A stretch of 64,000 bases of DNA from positions 62,001 through 126,000 of the forward strand of contig JANQSJ010000008.1 of assembly GCA_028284065.1 (NCBI GenBank), in the 5' to 3' direction. The position numbers were made by a program, and so were the translations under genes. The notes under the pieces were generated by a model. It was not told the DNA's origin, made no database searches, and was given only the letters and a program-made list of their open reading frames with translations. The number at the start of each line of letters is the position of its first letter. Position 1 is the first letter of the stretch. This document shows, piece after piece, positions 61,187 through 64,000 of this stretch. Source of the DNA: Parvularculaceae bacterium. GTDB lineage: Bacteria > Pseudomonadota > Alphaproteobacteria > Caulobacterales > Parvularculaceae.

Positions 61187-63604
61187 TCAGGCGCGCAAGG
61201 CGCCGCCGACGGCCTTTTCGACGGCCGCGACGATCTTGGCGGCGACGGCGTCGATTTCCTCATCGGTAAGCGTCCGTTCACGCGGCTGCAACGTCGCCTC
61301 GATCGCCAGGGACTTCTCGCCGTCGGGAACCCCCTCGCCGTCATAGACGTCGAACAGCCTGACGTCCGCGATGAGCTTCTTGTCGGCTCCGCGCGCCGCC
61401 TTCAGAAGATCGCCCGCCGCAACGTCTTTCTTGACGAGGAACGCGAAATCGCGCGTCACCGGAAGGAAGTCCGAGGCGTCTAGGGCGGGGATTGTCCGTG
61501 TCGCCTTTTTCTTCGGCGCAGGGATCGCGTCGAGATTGACTTCAAAGCCATATAAAGGCCCGTCGACGTCCATCGCCTTCAGGACGCGCGGATGGATTTC
61601 GCCGAACTCCGCAAGCGTCGTTTTCGGGCCGAGGCGGATCGCGCCGGAGCGGCCCGGGTGATACCAGGCCGGCGCGTCGGCGACGACTTGCGCCTGATCA
61701 ACCTTCGCGCCCGCGGCCCTGAGCGCCGCCATGGCGTCGGCTTTCACCGCGAAAACGTCCGTCGGCGCAGTATTCCCGCGCCAGTGGCGCGCCGGCGCGG
61801 CGCGGCGCGCGCCGCCGGCTATCGCATACTGGCCGTCAGGCGCATCGGAGGCATAGATCGGCGCAACCTCGAACAGGGCGAGTTCGCCCTGGCCGCGATC
61901 GGCGTTGCGCTGGAGCGCGGCGATGAGGTTCGGCAGGAGCGACGGCCGCATGGCGTCAAGCTCCGACGAAATCGGGTTGGCGAGGATGAGGCCCTGCGCC
62001 GCCAGCCAGTTCTCCCCGCCGCTGAACAGGGCGGCGGCCTTTTTCTCCGTGAATGACCAGGTGACCGCTTCATGCATGCCGCGCGCGGCGAGCGCGCGCC
62101 GCGCGGCCGCCCGGCGCGTCTGGATCGCGGTCGGCGCGCCGACCTCCACCGGGCGGCAGAGCGGCAAGGTCGCCGTCGGCAGCGCGTCATAGCCGACAAT
62201 GCGCGCGATCTCCTCCACAAGGTCCGCCTTGCCCTCGATATCCGGGCGCCAGGTGGGCGCCGCGACGCGCCACGGCCCCTCGCCCGCGTCAACGTCAAAG
62301 CCGAGGGCGCCGAGGATCTCAGAAGCGCGCGCGTCAGAAACCTCAATGCCGGTAAGGCGCCTGGTCTCCGTCGGCGGAAACGCGATGACTGCGCGATCCG
62401 ACGGCGCCTCTCCGGCGACCGCGATCTCCGACGGCTCGCCGCCGCACAAATCGAGGATAAGGCGCGTCGCCTGCTCCAGCCCCGGAAGCATGAACGCCGG
62501 GTCGACGCCGCGCTCAAAGCGATAGCGCGCGTCCGAGACGATGCCGGTCGCGCGGCCTGTCTTGGCCGTCCGCAAGGGATCGAAAAGAGCGCTTTCGACA
62601 AAAACGTTTACGGTGTCCTCCGTACACCCAGAGGCGTCGCCGCCCATGACGCCGCCAAGGCCGAGGACGCCGTTTTCGTCAGCGATGACGCACATCTCGT
62701 CCGTCACGTCGTATTCCTTGCCGTCGAGCGCAAGGAATGCTTCGCCGGCGGCGCCAAGACGGGCGCTGACGGCGCCTTTCAGCTTGTCCGCGTCGTAGAC
62801 GTGGAGCGGCCGGGCGCGGTCGTAGGAGAGGAAGTTCGTGACGTCGACGAGCGCGTTGATGGGCCGGAGGCCGATCGCGCGCAGGCGGTCCTTCAGCCAT
62901 TTCGGGCTCTCGCCGTTCTTCACCCCACGGACGACGCGGCCGGCGAAGGCGATGCAAGCGTCTTTCGCGCCTTCGGGAAAATCGAGGCGGATTTCCTGCG
63001 GACACGGGAACGCGCCGGCGACAGGTTCGGGCGCGGCGCCCATCAATCGACCGAGCCCGGCGGCGGCGAGATCGCGGGCGACGCCGTCGACGCCGTTCGT
63101 ATCCGGACGGTTCGGCGTCACCTCGAAGTCGATGACGGGGTCGTTGACGTCAAGGACGTCCGCCACCGGCGCGCCGACCTCCGCATCCGCAGGCGCCTCG
63201 ATGATGCCGTCATGGTCGTCGCCAAGCTCAAGCTCGCGCGCGGAACACATCATGCCGAGACTTTCAACGCCGCGTATCTTGGCCTTGGAGAGGGTCAGGT
63301 CGATGCCCGGCACATAGGTTCCGACAGCCGCATAGGCGACCTTGATGCCCGCGCGCGCGTTCGGCGCGCCACAGACGATTTGCTTTTCGCCGTCGCGCGT
63401 CGCGACGCGGCAGACCTTCAGCTTGTCCGCGTCCGGGTGCTTCTCCGCGGCGAGCACTTCCCCGATGGTGAAGTCCTTCAACCGCTCGGCCGGGTCGTCG
63501 ACATGCTCCACCTCAAGGCCGACGCGCACCATCGCATCGACAATGTCGTCGAGGCGCGCATCAGTCTCCAGATGATCCCTCAACCAGGACAGGGTGAATT
63601 TCAT
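61187..63604 (-). CDS. pheT: Phenylalanine-tRNA ligase beta subunit
   Basis: 805 residues, normal size. Begins MKFTLSWLRDHLETDARLDDIVDAMVRVGLEVEHVDDP, then EMAP/tRNA-binding domain IVCGAPNARAGIKVAYAAVGTYVPGIDLTLSKAKIRGVESLGMMCSARELELG. B3/4 domain AGRVVRGVKNGESPKWLKDRLRAIGLRPINALVDVTNFLSYDRARPLHVYDADKL; B5 RLTGIEVSDARASEILGALGFDVD; synthetase core VGYDALPTATLP and FDC-like anticodon-type C-terminus FLPVTRDFAFLVKKDVAAGDLLKAARG. The upstream neighbour (start of window edge) is a CPBP protein, not pheS, so pheS is separate or beyond 64000. Confidence 0.97.
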   Translation of the reverse strand: MKFTLSWLRDHLETDARLDDIVDAMVRVGLEVEHVDDPAERLKDFTIGEVLAAEKHPDADKLKVCRVATRDGEKQIVCGAPNARAGIKVAYAAVGTYVPGIDLTLSKAKIRGVESLGMMCSARELELGDDHDGIIEAPADAEVGAPVADVLDVNDPVIDFEVTPNRPDTNGVDGVARDLAAAGLGRLMGAAPEPVAGAFPCPQEIRLDFPEGAKDACIAFAGRVVRGVKNGESPKWLKDRLRAIGLRPINALVDVTNFLSYDRARPLHVYDADKLKGAVSARLGAAGEAFLALDGKEYDVTDEMCVIADENGVLGLGGVMGGDASGCTEDTVNVFVESALFDPLRTAKTGRATGIVSDARYRFERGVDPAFMLPGLEQATRLILDLCGGEPSEIAVAGEAPSDRAVIAFPPTETRRLTGIEVSDARASEILGALGFDVDAGEGPWRVAAPTWRPDIEGKADLVEEIARIVGYDALPTATLPLCRPVEVGAPTAIQTRRAAARRALAARGMHEAVTWSFTEKKAAALFSGGENWLAAQGLILANPISSELDAMRPSLLPNLIAALQRNADRGQGELALFEVAPIYASDAPDGQYAIAGGARRAAPARHWRGNTAPTDVFAVKADAMAALRAAGAKVDQAQVVADAPAWYHPGRSGAIRLGPKTTLAEFGEIHPRVLKAMDVDGPLYGFEVNLDAIPAPKKKATRTIPALDASDFLPVTRDFAFLVKKDVAAGDLLKAARGADKKLIADVRLFDVYDGEGVPDGEKSLAIEATLQPRERTLTDEEIDAVAAKIVAAVEKAVGGALRA

Positions 63605-63722
63605 GGGTCGTCGCTCGCTCGTCCGCGCAAGACGCCCTCGCGCGATCGCGACCCTCTAACAGAGGCGCGCGCCGGGCGCCAACCCGCGGGCGATGCGCGA
63701 ACCGAAGCGCGCGCCGCGCTGG

Positions 63723-64000
63723 CTAGAACAACGTGAAGGCGCCGTTCGCCACATTGTGCCCGATGATCGGCATGACGATGGATCCGGTCTTTTCCCGAAG
63801 CCAAAGCAGAATGAGACTCGGCCCGCCCGTCATGGCGAACGTTGCGAGGTCGAACGCCAGTGCGCCGTCATCCCAGGCGAGCGCGTGGGCCGCGCCGAAA
63901 AGGACCGAGGTCATAAGGCCGCCCCACCCGATCAGCGCGTCAAGGATGTTTGCGCGCGCCCGGAACGCTTCATTCAGCGCGACCAGGAGAACGCCGCGGT
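63723..64000 (-). CDS. CPBP family intramembrane metalloprotease, 5' part beyond window
   Basis: Last ~92 residues of a CPBP (Abi/Rce1-like) membrane protease read into the window edge: RGVLLVALNEAFRARANILDALIGWGGLMTSVLFGAAHALAW, then MTGGPSLILLWLREKTGSIVMPIIGHNVANGAFTLF. The second and third CPBP motifs (F-x-x-A/x-H in FGAAH and H-x-x-N in GHNVAN) are present; the first EExxxR motif lies beyond base 64000. Upstream of pheT on the same strand with about 118 bases between. Substrate unknown. Confidence 0.8.
   Translation of the reverse strand, partial: RGVLLVALNEAFRARANILDALIGWGGLMTSVLFGAAHALAWDDGALAFDLATFAMTGGPSLILLWLREKTGSIVMPIIGHNVANGAFTLF

Overview
This window reads as chromosome from a GC-rich (about two thirds G+C by eye) Gram-negative alphaproteobacterium. 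Evidence is the dnaN-recF-gyrB cluster, typical alphaproteobacterial families of unknown function (DUF1491, DUF2336, DUF2794), a stand-alone DnaA domain IV protein beside sufE, many lipoproteins, a Tat substrate, a VPLPA-type exosortase substrate, and REP-like intergenic palindromes. The Parvularculales/Hyphomonadaceae-type marine lineages are a guess from gene style, not a proof. No rRNA, tRNA, CRISPR array or prophage could be supported.

Layout. 1-1.6 kb: 3' part of a secreted-type amidohydrolase. 1.6-3.7 kb: a lower-GC island with a compact restriction-modification locus (BglII-like nuclease converging on an MT-A70 adenine methyltransferase, with a ribbon-helix-helix protein whose end overlaps the methyltransferase start). 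3.7-14 kb: envelope and hydrolase genes (ferritin-like hydrolase with divergent TetR, PKD-esterase lipoprotein, exported MetX-like hydrolase, Tat-lipoprotein D-aminoacylase homologue lacking the usual HxH, YceI, TraB/GumN lipoprotein, SDR). 14-17 kb: divergent mnmH/selD selenouridine pair and a SixA-like phosphatase. 17.4-24.1 kb: small exported proteins, DUF1491-histidine kinase pair, SMR transporter, sufE and a DnaA-domain-IV regulator. 24.3-33.3 kb: a large minus-strand Mrp-type cation/proton antiporter operon (E-F-G-DUF4040-B-C-D-D2-small-D3). It has three antiporter-like subunits, a His-rich insertion in the C subunit, and a DUF559 gene bounded by direct repeats between two operon genes.

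35.6-43.0 kb is the most unusual region. Two chromosomal genes (35635-35997 and 41626-43032) bracket accessory DNA: a VPLPA-CTERM repeat protein with a LuxR regulator, tandem small membrane paralogues, a lower-GC two-gene unit (Lys/Arg-rich protein plus a TIR/deoxyribosyltransferase-like Rossmann protein), and decayed copies of the 3' ends of the two bracketing genes in exactly the order expected at the junction of an old tandem duplication. 43-54.3 kb holds membrane and regulatory genes (YpfJ-type metalloprotease, DUF4386-like protein with divergent membrane AraC, MddA-like methyltransferase, an alpha/beta-hydrolase fused to an OmpR-type winged helix, DUF2794, AEC transporter, MarR plus secreted propeller, lipoprotein amidohydrolase, MscS). 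54.5-59.5 kb is gyrB, recF and dnaN; then a gene-free stretch with tandem repeats, a tandem-PilZ protein, pheT, and the 3' part of a CPBP membrane protease running off the window.

The best candidates for something undescribed are the TIR-like/basic-protein pair (40422-41376), the compact R-M locus with its RHH gene, the His-rich Mrp C subunit, and the hydrolase-winged-helix fusion with nearby 20-bp direct repeats.
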